A model generated the notes under the pieces. The model did no database searches. It was not told where the DNA came from and saw only the letters and a program-made list of their open reading frames with translations. From assembly GCA_049965795.1 (NCBI GenBank), contig JBMFVW010000027.1:1-22229 (forward strand): a stretch of 22,229 nt of DNA. The letters are read 5' to 3'. This stretch comes from Acidulodesulfobacterium_A sp049965795 (GTDB lineage: Bacteria; SZUA-79; Acidulodesulfobacterales; Acidulodesulfobacteraceae). Of the stretch, positions 6,409-14,126 are shown piece by piece. How positions within the stretch are numbered: position 1 is the stretch's first letter; every line of letters starts with the position of its first letter. Position numbers and translations under genes: made by a program.

Positions 6409-7638
6409 ATGCACCATACCAATACGAATATTTTTGATAAAAAAGTGTATATACCTTATATGTCTGATGCGGCATATGCTTTAAGCGCTGCGTTCAGAAG
6501 ATGCGGCGTAGATTCGGCGGTTATGGACGAGCCTGACGAGTCCACACTGGATTTCGGGCTTAAGTTTACCAACGGTAATGAATGTATGCCGTGTTTTGTT
6601 ACTACCGGAGATATTATCAAAGTTATAGAAAAACCCGATTTCGATGCAAAGAAATCGGCTTTTTTTATGCCGACCTCTCCCGGACCGTGTAAATTCGGCC
6701 AATATAACAGACTGCACGAGATGGTTCTCGATAATCTCGGCTATACTGACGTAGAATTCGTCGTTCCCAGCGCTAAAAAATCTTATACGGATTTCATAGG
6801 CGACAAAGCTACGCTATTTAGAAGGGTCGCATGGCAGGGCTGCGTAGCCGTAGATACCCTTGAAAAAGCTTTGTACAGGGTGAGACCTTATGAGATTTCT
6901 AAAGGCGATACGGTTTCCGTTTATAGGGAATGCATAAATATTGTAGTAGAGGCAACCGAGAAAGGCAGAGATATTTACGATACTATGGCTTTATGCGCCA
7001 AAAAATTTGAAAGCATTCCTCGAAAAGATGAAGACAGACCTTTAATAGGAATAGTCGGCGAAATATTTTTAAGGCTTAACAAGTTTACCAACAATTTTAC
7101 GATAGAAAAGGTAGAAGCGCTTGGGGGCGAAGTTTCGGTAGTTCCGACGTATAAATGGATAACTTTTACTACCCACGAATATGCAGTAAACGCTTTAAGA
7201 AGCAGGAAAGTAAAAGATATTTTTTTAAGCTTTCTTGTTAATTATTATCAGAGAAAAGATGAAACCGGCATGTTTAAACCGTTTAAAAAACTGCTGAGAA
7301 ATCATAAAGAAACCAGCATAAAAGATATACTTTCTTATTCAAAAAAATACCTTGATTTGTCACTTGGAGGCGAAGCCATTCTTACCGTGGGCGAATCGGT
7401 AGACTTTGCAAAAAAAGGGTATTCAGGCGTAATAAGCATTCATCCTTTCCATTGTATGCCGGGTTCCATAGTTCAGATAGTATCTAAAAAATTCAGAGAA
7501 GACCTTAATAATTTTCCGTGGATAAATTTATGGTTTGACGGACAGGAAAGTACTAATTTAATGCTAAGGCTTGAAGCATTTATGCATCAGGCAAGACAGT
7601 GGAAGGGGGTTAAAAATGAGTTGCAGGAAGCCGCATAA
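6409..7638 (+). CDS. 2-hydroxyacyl-CoA dehydratase / dehydratase-activase-related protein (HgdB-like, COG3581-type)
   Basis: Resembles the C-terminal module of the large 'acyl-CoA dehydratase activase-related' proteins, which share their fold with the D-component (HgdB) of 2-hydroxyacyl-CoA dehydratases. Conserved blocks are NGNECMPCFVTTGDII (C59, C62), TSPGPCKFGQYNRLHEM (C94), AWQGCVAVDTLEKAL with VRPYE, IVGEIFLRLNKFTNNF, IHPFHCMPGSIV and a final LRLEAFMHQARQ. The three N-terminal Cys and the Cys in HCMPG could hold an Fe-S cluster. In large homologues an N-terminal BadF/BadG-type ATPase is fused or encoded next door; none is in this window, so the protein stands alone. Its substrate and function are unknown even in the family. 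Its last 23 bases overlap the start of the following protease gene, so the two are probably co-translated. Confidence 0.75.
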   Translation: MHHTNTNIFDKKVYIPYMSDAAYALSAAFRRCGVDSAVMDEPDESTLDFGLKFTNGNECMPCFVTTGDIIKVIEKPDFDAKKSAFFMPTSPGPCKFGQYNRLHEMVLDNLGYTDVEFVVPSAKKSYTDFIGDKATLFRRVAWQGCVAVDTLEKALYRVRPYEISKGDTVSVYRECINIVVEATEKGRDIYDTMALCAKKFESIPRKDEDRPLIGIVGEIFLRLNKFTNNFTIEKVEALGGEVSVVPTYKWITFTTHEYAVNALRSRKVKDIFLSFLVNYYQRKDETGMFKPFKKLLRNHKETSIKDILSYSKKYLDLSLGGEAILTVGESVDFAKKGYSGVISIHPFHCMPGSIVQIVSKKFREDLNNFPWINLWFDGQESTNLMLRLEAFMHQARQWKGVKNELQEAA

Positions 7639-8725
7639 ATTTAATAAATTATTGTCAGTTTTTTTATTATCCTTAATTTTAAATTTATTTACAAGCGGCA
7701 GTTTTTTAGTCAAATACGCAATAGCATATAATTCGGATAGTTCTACCGTCGAGCGCATTTTTAACAGTATTAAATCAGGGGTAGTTCATATAGAAGTTTT
7801 AGGCTATGCAAGGCTTAAGAACGGCGCTATTATGCCGGAAGAAGATATAGGCACCGGATTTTTTATAAACAAAAACGGAGATATACTTACTAATTTTCAC
7901 GTTATTGGAAATGCGGGCAAGATATTTATCAGTTTTCTTAAATATAAAAATATAAGGGCAAGCATCGTAGGAACCGACCCTATGTCGGATATTGCGGTTA
8001 TACATATAAATCCGGCCGGTAAAATTATAAATCCTTTAACTTTAGGCGATTCAAACGATCTTAGGGTGGGCGAAAGAGTAATTGCGGTTGGCAATCCGTA
8101 TAATCTTTACCAGACCGTAACAACCGGAATTGTAAGCGGCTTAAAACGGTCTTTGTTCTTTCCTTCTGCAAGGTTTTACGGAAATATAATACAAACAGAT
8201 GCAGCTATCAATCCTGGAAATTCTGGCGGACCTCTTGTTGATTATAACGGCCGCGTCATAGGAATCAATACGGCAAAGCTTGCAAACCATGCCCAGAATA
8301 TAGGATTTGCAATTCCTATCAATCTTGCCAAAAGAGACATACCTGAATTAATTAAGTATGGAAGAGTTATTCGTCCTTGGCTTGGAATAGAAGCTATAAA
8401 ATTGACTAAAAGTATGGCAATATTGCTGGGTATAAAACATGTTCACAAAGGATTGCTTATAGAAAAAGTTTTTCCAAACAGTCCTGCTTCTATGGCAGGT
8501 CTTGTTGCAGGTAAAAAAATTATAGCGATGAAAAACATTAATTATATAATAGGCGGAGACATAGTAACAAGATTGAACGGCAGAAAAGTCTATTCTTTTT
8601 CGCGTCTTGAAGAACTTATAAGTTCATTCCTGCCTGGGCAGATTATTACGCTTAAAATTCATAAAGGAAATACGGTTAAATTTGTTAAAGTCAGATTATC
8701 GAGCGTACCTTCGGGTTTATCCTGA
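7616..8725 (+). CDS. HtrA/DegP-family periplasmic serine protease with one PDZ domain
   Basis: Trypsin-like protease and chaperone of the HtrA/Deg family, for quality control of misfolded envelope proteins. Residues 1-37 form a signal sequence or anchor (basic MSCRKPHKFNKL, then a hydrophobic core, then AIA). The catalytic triad is present: H95 in LTNFHVIG, D125 in DPMSDIAVI and S203 in INPGNSGGPL. A PDZ domain runs from about 255 to 345 (RPWLGIEA, then LIEKVFPNSPASMAGL, then GGDIVTRLNG). At 369 aa with one PDZ it is DegS-like in size rather than DegP-like. The ATG at 7616 is chosen because it follows GGAAGGGGG (7601-7609) and starts the signal peptide. Upstream in-frame Met codons, such as that at 7571, lie inside the previous gene and would spoil the signal. 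Overlap with the upstream gene points to co-translation. Confidence 0.93.
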   Translation: MSCRKPHKFNKLLSVFLLSLILNLFTSGSFLVKYAIAYNSDSSTVERIFNSIKSGVVHIEVLGYARLKNGAIMPEEDIGTGFFINKNGDILTNFHVIGNAGKIFISFLKYKNIRASIVGTDPMSDIAVIHINPAGKIINPLTLGDSNDLRVGERVIAVGNPYNLYQTVTTGIVSGLKRSLFFPSARFYGNIIQTDAAINPGNSGGPLVDYNGRVIGINTAKLANHAQNIGFAIPINLAKRDIPELIKYGRVIRPWLGIEAIKLTKSMAILLGIKHVHKGLLIEKVFPNSPASMAGLVAGKKIIAMKNINYIIGGDIVTRLNGRKVYSFSRLEELISSFLPGQIITLKIHKGNTVKFVKVRLSSVPSGLS

Positions 8726-8754
8726 TTTATATAAATAAAATAGAGGTTTAGTTA

Positions 8755-9390
8755 ATGTTTTTGACTGAAAAGAAAGACATACAAGAAATAGACGAAGCTT
8801 TAAAGAAATATAAAAAAATCGGCGTCGTGGGCTGCGCTTCCTGCGCCTCGGTTTGTCTGACGGGCGGCAGCAGAGAAGTTAAGGAAATGAAAAAACACTT
8901 AGAGGCTTCGGGAAAAGAGGTTACGTTTACTATATCGATCGACGAACCGTGCGATAAAAGAGTGTTAAAAGAAGATATACGTTTCGTAGAAGACGAGCTT
9001 AAAGAAGCTGAAGCCGTAGTCGTTTTGTCCTGCGGAACAGGCGTGCAGACGATAGGAGAGTTTATACAAAAGAAGGTAGTTTCGGGAACGGACAGTAAGT
9101 ATATAGCGCAGACTGAACACATAGGAGAATATTACGCTTTATGCGGAGGATGCGACGTATGCAGGTTAAATTTTACCGGAGGAGTCTGCACCGTCACTTT
9201 ATGTCCCAAAGGCCTTCTAAACGGTCCTTGTGAAGGGCATAACGGCGATAATTGCGAAGTATTCGAAGACAAAGAGTGCGTATTCGTAAAATCTTACGAG
9301 ATGCTGAAAAAATATTCCGAAGAAGACAATCTTAATAAAATTTTTGAACCCAGAGATTACGGCCATTCTACTGCAAGAACAAAAATATAA
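8755..9390 (+). CDS. metV: MetV-type methylenetetrahydrofolate reductase C-terminal Cys-rich protein
   Basis: Belongs to the 'methylenetetrahydrofolate reductase C-terminal' family (MetV). In acetogens MetV partners MetF and carries metal/Fe-S sites that pass electrons to the MetF flavin. The N-terminal GCASCASVCLTGG holds C27, C30 and C34. C66 and C93 follow in an alpha/beta domain, and the C-terminal cluster CGGCDVC...GGVCTVTLCPKGLLNGPCEG holds C130, C133, C136, C145, C150 and C159. C167 and C175 follow. The phrase LCPKGLLNGPC is diagnostic of the family. An AGAGG ribosome binding site lies upstream of the ATG. The MetF-like gene begins 24 nt downstream, the order expected for a MetV/MetF pair, and iorA and iorB follow closely. 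The electron donor (ferredoxin or NAD(P)H via another subunit) cannot be told from the sequence. Confidence 0.88.
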   Translation: MFLTEKKDIQEIDEALKKYKKIGVVGCASCASVCLTGGSREVKEMKKHLEASGKEVTFTISIDEPCDKRVLKEDIRFVEDELKEAEAVVVLSCGTGVQTIGEFIQKKVVSGTDSKYIAQTEHIGEYYALCGGCDVCRLNFTGGVCTVTLCPKGLLNGPCEGHNGDNCEVFEDKECVFVKSYEMLKKYSEEDNLNKIFEPRDYGHSTARTKI

Positions 9391-9414
9391 TTTATCTGAA
9401 ATATAAATATACGT

Positions 9415-10134
9415 ATGCAAATTATACCGCAAATTGAAACTCCGGTAAGCAAAAGCTATTCTGTTTTTGAAGAAAATTTAATTGAATTATTAAACGCTAT
9501 CGAAAACAATAAGCAAAACAATACGGAGACAGATAATTCCTTACCTCAGATAATTATAGAACAAAATTTCGGTTTTAACGCTTTATTATTATGCAGGGAT
9601 TTAATAGAAAAACATAAAGTTAAAACTGCCTATGCTTTTAACATGAGAGATAGAAACAGGATATCACTCCTGTCCGATTTAATTACTCTTAAGCAGATAG
9701 GGTTAAAAGACATAATAGTTTTTGAAGGAGTGCATCCTCTAAAAACAGAATTTAAATCTGCAAAACCCGTTTACGATATCGATATACTCGGGCTCGGATT
9801 AATGTTGAAAAGAGGATTGATGACCGATATTCAGGCTGATTTATTTAATTTTGGAGCGGTAATCGGATCGTTCTCTCCAGTCGATTTTTTAAAGGCAAAA
9901 AAACTTATAGAAATAGGAGCGGATAGTTTTTTTATTAATTACGGCGGAGTAAATCCGGACGAAAGCATCATAAAATATATAAAGTCAAAAAATAAAAAAT
10001 TGTTTTTAAACGTTAAAGAATTAAACATAAAAGGTTCTTTAAGCGATTTTATCAAAACGACAGATAATTTAGGTTTCGACGGTGTTGTAATTAAAATTAC
10101 GGACGAAAATTCAAATGTTTTTACCCGAAAATAA
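9415..10134 (+). CDS. Short, divergent MetF-like (methylenetetrahydrofolate reductase-type) protein
   Basis: TIM-barrel protein resembling MetF, which reduces 5,10-methylene- to 5-methyl-tetrahydrofolate using FAD. The fold is recognisable from an N-terminal IPQIETP strand (Glu where MetF has its catalytic Glu), the block AYAFNMRDRNRISLLSDLI, IGLKDIIVFEGVHP, and FSPVDFLKAKKLIEIGADSFFINYG. It is unusual in two ways. At 239 aa it is 50-60 residues shorter than typical MetF and lacks the C-terminal strands and helices. The conserved Gly-Asp-x-Pro loop, whose Asp interacts with the flavin and folate in MetF, reads EGVHP, and the Q-F-F-F motif at the substrate pocket reads FFINYG. The next gene starts 17 nt after the stop, so no hidden C-terminal piece follows in another frame. 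It may be a MetF with altered chemistry or a non-catalytic partner. Confidence 0.65.
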   Translation: MQIIPQIETPVSKSYSVFEENLIELLNAIENNKQNNTETDNSLPQIIIEQNFGFNALLLCRDLIEKHKVKTAYAFNMRDRNRISLLSDLITLKQIGLKDIIVFEGVHPLKTEFKSAKPVYDIDILGLGLMLKRGLMTDIQADLFNFGAVIGSFSPVDFLKAKKLIEIGADSFFINYGGVNPDESIIKYIKSKNKKLFLNVKELNIKGSLSDFIKTTDNLGFDGVVIKITDENSNVFTRK

Positions 10135-10151
10135 AGAAAGAATTAAAAAAA

Positions 10152-12107
10152 ATGGCGAAAAGCAATCTATTTGTAAACGGCTCTGAAGGCGATAAGGCTA
10201 TCGTATTAGGAAACGAAGCTATTGCACGCGGCGCTTTGGAAGCGGGTATAGGATATGCTTCGATGTACCCCGGAACACCCGCATCCGAAATTATCGCAGT
10301 ATTGGATAAAAATAAAAAACACGTTGAAAATTTATATACGGAATTCAGCCTCAACGAGCATATATCCCTACACGGCGCAATAGGCGCTTCATGGTCGGGC
10401 ATAAGATCGCTTTGCGCCATGAAAAACGTAGGGTTAAACGTAGCAAGCGAACCGGCGCAGTTTTTAGCTTATACCGGCGTAAAAGCCGGTTTAGTCCTTG
10501 CTATAGGATCTGACCCCGGCGCACCGAGCAGTTCTAACGAACAGGACGACAGATGGTACAGCCTCCATACTTATATGCCGGTTATGGAGCCTTCAAATAT
10601 ACAGGAAGCAAAAGATTTTACAAAAGACGCTTTCGACGTATCCGAAGAATTTTCTTTTGGAATAGTTTTGATGGCGCCGTCCCGCTTGTGTCATAATGCG
10701 GGAGCCCTCCGCTTCGGAAATATGAGGGATAGGAATAATATTAAAGGCGATTTTAAAAAAGATCCCGAAAATTATTTAAATCTTTTTAGTCTTGCCGTTA
10801 AAAATCATGCTAAATATCTTGAAAGAAACGAATTATTAAAAAAATATCTTATTGAATCAAAATTTAATAAAATTATTAATGACGGTTCATCTAAAATAGG
10901 CTTTGTATCTTCCGGCGTTATTTACGCGCATTTAATGGAAACTTTCGATTTATTGGGTGCATATGACCATAAGATATTAAAATTAGGCTTTTCTTTTCCT
11001 ATATCCGACGAACTGATTAAAAGATTTTTAGAAGGGTTGGAAAAAGTAGTTATAGTCGAAGAATCAGAAGGTTTTTTGGAATTTCAGATTAAAAAGATAG
11101 CTTTCGAAATAGGTTTTAAAGGCATTATATACGGCAAAGAATTTTTTAGCAGAACGGGCGAGCTTACATTAGACGACGTTATTTCAGGTGTAAGCGCGTT
11201 TCTTGAAAAACCTCTGCCGGCGTCTTTCGATTTTGCCGTTAAAAAAGATAAAGAGCTATCCGATAAACTGCCCCAAAGGTCGGGAACGTTCTGTATAGGC
11301 TGTCCGCACCGCGCAACTTTTTATTCGATTCTAAAAGCCGTAGGATTTTCAAATACTGAGGAAAAAGAAAGAGACGTAGTTATAGCCGGCGATATAGGCT
11401 GTTATACGCTGGGACTTTTGCCGCCGTACAATGCAATGGATTTTTTAACCTGTATGAATGCAGGACTAGGTATAGGACAGGCTATAAGCAATTTTGACAA
11501 AAGCAAAAAAGTTATAGCATTAGTCGGCGATTCAACTTTTTATCATTCCGGAATTCCGGTTCTGCTAAACGCGGTTCAGAACGGAGCCGATATTCTTTAT
11601 ATTATTCTCGACAACAGCTGGACGGCTATGACCGGACATCAGAAGACACCTTCCACCCAAAAAGATATAGACGACAAACCGTTGCAAAATGTTTTAAATT
11701 TAAAAGACTTAGTTAAATCTCTCGGCGTTTCTTATGTTAAGAGCTTAGATCCTAACAGCGTTAAGAGATTTTCCTCCCAGATTAAAAGCGCGCTTAAAGA
11801 ACCGGGCGTAAAAGTTTTAATAGCTAAAAGAGAATGTATTTTGCAGGAGATTAGAAGAAATAAAAGCCTGCTTAAAAACGGCTCTAAAGTTGCGGAAACG
11901 GGAGAATCTTTATACGAAATTCAAAAATCCAGATGCGTAAAATGTAACGAATGTTTCGTAGAACTTGCCTGTCCGGCGATTATCCTGAAAAAAGACGAAG
12001 ATACAGGCGGCGATTATTACTATATAGATCCTGCATCTTGCGTAAAATGCGGAGTATGCTATGAAATATGTCCTAACAGCGCAATACGCAAAGTAGAATT
12101 TAATTAA
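10152..12107 (+). CDS. iorA: Indolepyruvate:ferredoxin oxidoreductase alpha subunit
   Basis: Thiamine-diphosphate enzyme that oxidatively decarboxylates aryl pyruvates (indolepyruvate, phenylpyruvate) to the acyl-CoA and reduces ferredoxin. Related enzymes can also run in reverse or use other 2-oxo acids. The N-terminal pyruvate-oxidoreductase-like domain has YPGTPASEI. A FCIGCPHRATFYS block lies near residue 381. The TPP/Mg motif runs from GDSTFYHSGIPVL (about 458) to ILDNSWTAMTGHQ, typical of IorA. The C terminus (about 594-651) is a double-cluster ferredoxin domain with CVKCNECFVELACP and CVKCGVCYEICP. Length (651 aa) is normal. It lies 17 nt after the MetF-like gene and 16 nt before iorB, so the four genes from metV to iorB are probably one transcript. 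Confidence 0.93.
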   Translation: MAKSNLFVNGSEGDKAIVLGNEAIARGALEAGIGYASMYPGTPASEIIAVLDKNKKHVENLYTEFSLNEHISLHGAIGASWSGIRSLCAMKNVGLNVASEPAQFLAYTGVKAGLVLAIGSDPGAPSSSNEQDDRWYSLHTYMPVMEPSNIQEAKDFTKDAFDVSEEFSFGIVLMAPSRLCHNAGALRFGNMRDRNNIKGDFKKDPENYLNLFSLAVKNHAKYLERNELLKKYLIESKFNKIINDGSSKIGFVSSGVIYAHLMETFDLLGAYDHKILKLGFSFPISDELIKRFLEGLEKVVIVEESEGFLEFQIKKIAFEIGFKGIIYGKEFFSRTGELTLDDVISGVSAFLEKPLPASFDFAVKKDKELSDKLPQRSGTFCIGCPHRATFYSILKAVGFSNTEEKERDVVIAGDIGCYTLGLLPPYNAMDFLTCMNAGLGIGQAISNFDKSKKVIALVGDSTFYHSGIPVLLNAVQNGADILYIILDNSWTAMTGHQKTPSTQKDIDDKPLQNVLNLKDLVKSLGVSYVKSLDPNSVKRFSSQIKSALKEPGVKVLIAKRECILQEIRRNKSLLKNGSKVAETGESLYEIQKSRCVKCNECFVELACPAIILKKDEDTGGDYYYIDPASCVKCGVCYEICPNSAIRKVEFN

Positions 12108-12123
12108 ATATATATATAAAAAT

Positions 12124-12741
12124 ATGAAAAAATTTAATATAGCGATAGTAGGTTTGGGCGGACAGGGTATCATCACAATGGGAACGGTGATGAAAAATGC
12201 GGCGCTGAATTCGGATTTACAAGACGTTTCCGGTTCCGAAAGAAGGGGCGGAGCTCAAAGAGAAGGCTACGTAGAAACTTTCGTTAAATATATTTTTTAC
12301 GAAAACGCTGCCGAAATGAATAACCCGCGCAAAAATATGCACTCGCCTATGATAGAGTCGGGAGGAGCAAATGCTTTGATATCCTTAGAACCGTTAGAAA
12401 CTTTGAGAGGTATAAAATACTTAAATAAAGATTCGATAGTTATTTTTAACAAAACCCCCTATATTCCTATAAGCGTAAGAATGGGCAAAACTGAATATCC
12501 CGAAATATCATTTATAGTTTCGGAACTGCAAAAAGTTACAAAACATATATATTATTACGATATTGACGCCATTTCGTTAGAAAAATTTAATTCTTTAACG
12601 CAAAAAAATATAATCGCTTTAGGCATATTGTTTGCAAAAGCCGAAATCCCTATAGACAGAATCGCCGTGGAAAGCATTCTTGCCGAAGGCAAAGGAGCCG
12701 AAAATAATTTAAAAGCCTTTTCCTTAGGGTTAAATCTTTAA
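12124..12741 (+). CDS. iorB: Indolepyruvate:ferredoxin oxidoreductase beta subunit (IorB/gamma-type)
   Basis: Small partner of IorA, of the 2-oxoacid:acceptor oxidoreductase gamma family, cytoplasmic. It opens with IAIVGLGGQGIITMG, the glycine-rich loop of the family. The SPMIESGGANALISLEPLETLR block and the C-terminal ALGILFAKAEIP are also typical. Where canonical IorB has a His-Gly-Met-x-Gln-Arg-Gly-Gly-type loop, this protein has SGSERRGGAQREGYVETF, so the segment contacting the active site differs. A short insertion (YENAAEMNNPRKNMH) follows it. Length is 205 aa, usual for the family. Function as the IorA partner rests on adjacency and family. Confidence 0.88.
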   Translation: MKKFNIAIVGLGGQGIITMGTVMKNAALNSDLQDVSGSERRGGAQREGYVETFVKYIFYENAAEMNNPRKNMHSPMIESGGANALISLEPLETLRGIKYLNKDSIVIFNKTPYIPISVRMGKTEYPEISFIVSELQKVTKHIYYYDIDAISLEKFNSLTQKNIIALGILFAKAEIPIDRIAVESILAEGKGAENNLKAFSLGLNL

Positions 12742-12793
12742 AGTCTGTAAAAATAGGTGCATTATTTATTTTATTGTATGTCTGCAATTATAA

Positions 12794-13531
12794 ATGAAAG
12801 AAAAAGACGAATTAAACAAGTTGATTGAAGATATAAATTATTTTTTTTCAGGCAATAAAGAAAGTTTCGTATTAATTTCCGCCGCATCCGATTTTATTAA
12901 TAAATTTCCTTATATAACGCAGGATAATATTATGAATCCGCATTTGAACAACAATGAGAAAGTATATTCCGATAAACGGGAAGCATTAGAATTATTACGT
13001 GAAGTAAAAGTCGATAAATGCACAAAATGCGCATTGAGCAAAACAAGAAAAAATATAGTTTTCGGCGAGGGAAACCATGAGAGCAGACTTATGTTCATAG
13101 GAGAAGCTCCCGGAGCCGAAGAAGATAATACCGGAAGACCTTTTGTAGGCAGGGCGGGACAGCTTCTTACAAAAATAATAGAATCCATAAATCTCAAAAG
13201 AGAAGAAGTTTATATCGCCAATATTATAAAATGCAGGCCTCCGGAAAACAGGAACCCTATGGAAGACGAGATAGCTTCATGCGCGCCTTTTCTTAAAGAA
13301 CAGATAGCTGTAATAAGACCGGAGATAATCTGTACTCTCGGAAAATTTTCAACCGAATTTATAATAGGTGAAGGTAAAGGTTCTATATCTTCGGTCAGAG
13401 GAAAAACTTACAATTATGACGGAATAACAGTTATTCCTACTTATCATCCTTCTTATTTACTTAGGAACCCTTCTGCAAAAAAAGAGACATGGGAAGATAT
13501 GAAAAAAATCAGGGAATTGTATTTTAAATAA
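12794..13531 (+). CDS. Family 4-type uracil-DNA glycosylase (Fe-S)
   Basis: Removes uracil from DNA at the start of base-excision repair. The family-4 layout is clear: KCTKCALSKTRKNIVFGEG (C76, C79), motif A MFIGEAPGAEED (GEAPG 103-107), GRPFVGRAGQLL, IKCRPPENRNP (C147), ASCAPF (C163) and motif B TYHPSYLLRNP (H218). The four Cys match the 4Fe-4S ligands of the family. An N-terminal extension of about 70 residues, rich in Lys, Asn and Glu, precedes the domain and shows no motif; such extensions are common in DNA polymerase-related UDGs. The gene is 52 nt after iorB and may be co-transcribed, although its role is unrelated. Confidence 0.93.
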   Translation: MKEKDELNKLIEDINYFFSGNKESFVLISAASDFINKFPYITQDNIMNPHLNNNEKVYSDKREALELLREVKVDKCTKCALSKTRKNIVFGEGNHESRLMFIGEAPGAEEDNTGRPFVGRAGQLLTKIIESINLKREEVYIANIIKCRPPENRNPMEDEIASCAPFLKEQIAVIRPEIICTLGKFSTEFIIGEGKGSISSVRGKTYNYDGITVIPTYHPSYLLRNPSAKKETWEDMKKIRELYFK

Positions 13532-13534
13532 ATG

Positions 13535-13543
13535 TGATATAAT
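13535..13543 (+). promoter_or_regulatory. Extended -10 promoter of the nfeD-stomatin pair
   Basis: TGATATAAT is identical to the elements at 608-616 and (minus strand) 21484-21492. A weak TTGTAT lies 15 nt upstream. The start near 13550 leaves about 32 nt to the ATG at 13582, or only about 14 to the TTG at 13564. Confidence 0.5.
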
Positions 13544-13581
13544 ATATATAAATATAATAAAAATTGATAATAACAGGTCTA

Positions 13582-14031
13582 ATGGTTTATTTTGCGGATT
13601 TTCTAATATTTATAGCTTTTATGCTTGTTATAACCGATTTTTTTGCTATGAGTTACGGCGTTTTTACAAGCGCCGGCGCCATACTTTTCGTTATAGGCAC
13701 TATAATTCTGTTTTATATAGTGCATAACGTACCGATATTTTTCATAAGAATAGTCCTTCCTACTTATGTTACCCTCACGGTTTTTGTCTCAATTTTTGCT
13801 TATCTCGGATATAAAGCATATAAAACGAAAGTGAAAACCGGCGAGTCTCTTTTATTAAATCAAACCGGCGAAGTCGTTTCGGACGTAAATCCAAATAAAG
13901 ACGGCAAAATCTTAATTAACGGCGAATTGTGGACGGCTTATTCCGATTATGCAATATTGAAAGGAAACAAAGCTACGGTCGTCAAAGTTGACGTAAAACT
14001 GAGGCTTAAAGTTAAACCTGAAGAAGCCTAA
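13582..14031 (+). CDS. Short NfeD-like membrane protein
   Basis: Partner protein of SPFH/stomatin membrane scaffolds. The N-terminal half has three closely packed hydrophobic segments (from VYFADFLIFIAFMLVI, through GAILFVIGTIILFYIV, to IRIVLPTYVTLTVFVSIFAYLGY). The C-terminal 65 residues form the NfeD OB-fold-like domain (LLLNQTGEVVSDVNPNKDGKILINGE, then WTAYSD...KGNKATVVKVD). It lacks the N-terminal ClpP-like protease of long NfeD proteins, so it is the truncated class. The ATG at 13582, preceded by ACAGG at short spacing, is chosen; an in-frame TTG at 13564 would add six residues. The next gene encodes stomatin, the standard pairing. Confidence 0.85.
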   Translation: MVYFADFLIFIAFMLVITDFFAMSYGVFTSAGAILFVIGTIILFYIVHNVPIFFIRIVLPTYVTLTVFVSIFAYLGYKAYKTKVKTGESLLLNQTGEVVSDVNPNKDGKILINGELWTAYSDYAILKGNKATVVKVDVKLRLKVKPEEA

Positions 14032-14068
14032 AAATACAAATCTTTAACTAAACCAATAGAATTATAAT

Positions 14069-14085
14069 CCGGCTATTTTAGCCGG
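14069..14085 (+). terminator. Short GC hairpin between nfeD and the stomatin gene
   Basis: CCGGCTA (14069-14075), loop TTT, TAGCCGG (14079-14085), then TATTTGAAT. The 7-bp stem stands out in AT-rich surroundings. The T tract is short, so it may be an attenuating terminator or an mRNA-stability stem rather than a full stop between the two genes. Confidence 0.4.
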
Positions 14086-14126
14086 TATTTGAATATTATA
14101 TAACTATAATTTAAAAGGAGAATAAA

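Noticed and set aside
7571..7615. Upstream in-frame start for the HtrA protease
   Set aside because: It would put 15 polar residues before the signal peptide and lacks a ribosome binding site. The ATG at 7616 has GGAAGGGGG just upstream.
8748..9122. A 124-codon open frame on the minus strand over metV
   Set aside because: Antisense to the Cys-rich MetV motifs; its Ser/Thr-rich product mirrors metV codon use and shows no family signature.
10121..10160. Frameshift or lost C terminus of the MetF-like protein
   Set aside because: Only 17 nt separate its stop from the IorA start, and no MetF C-terminal motif appears in the other frames, so the shortness is real and not a sequencing frameshift.
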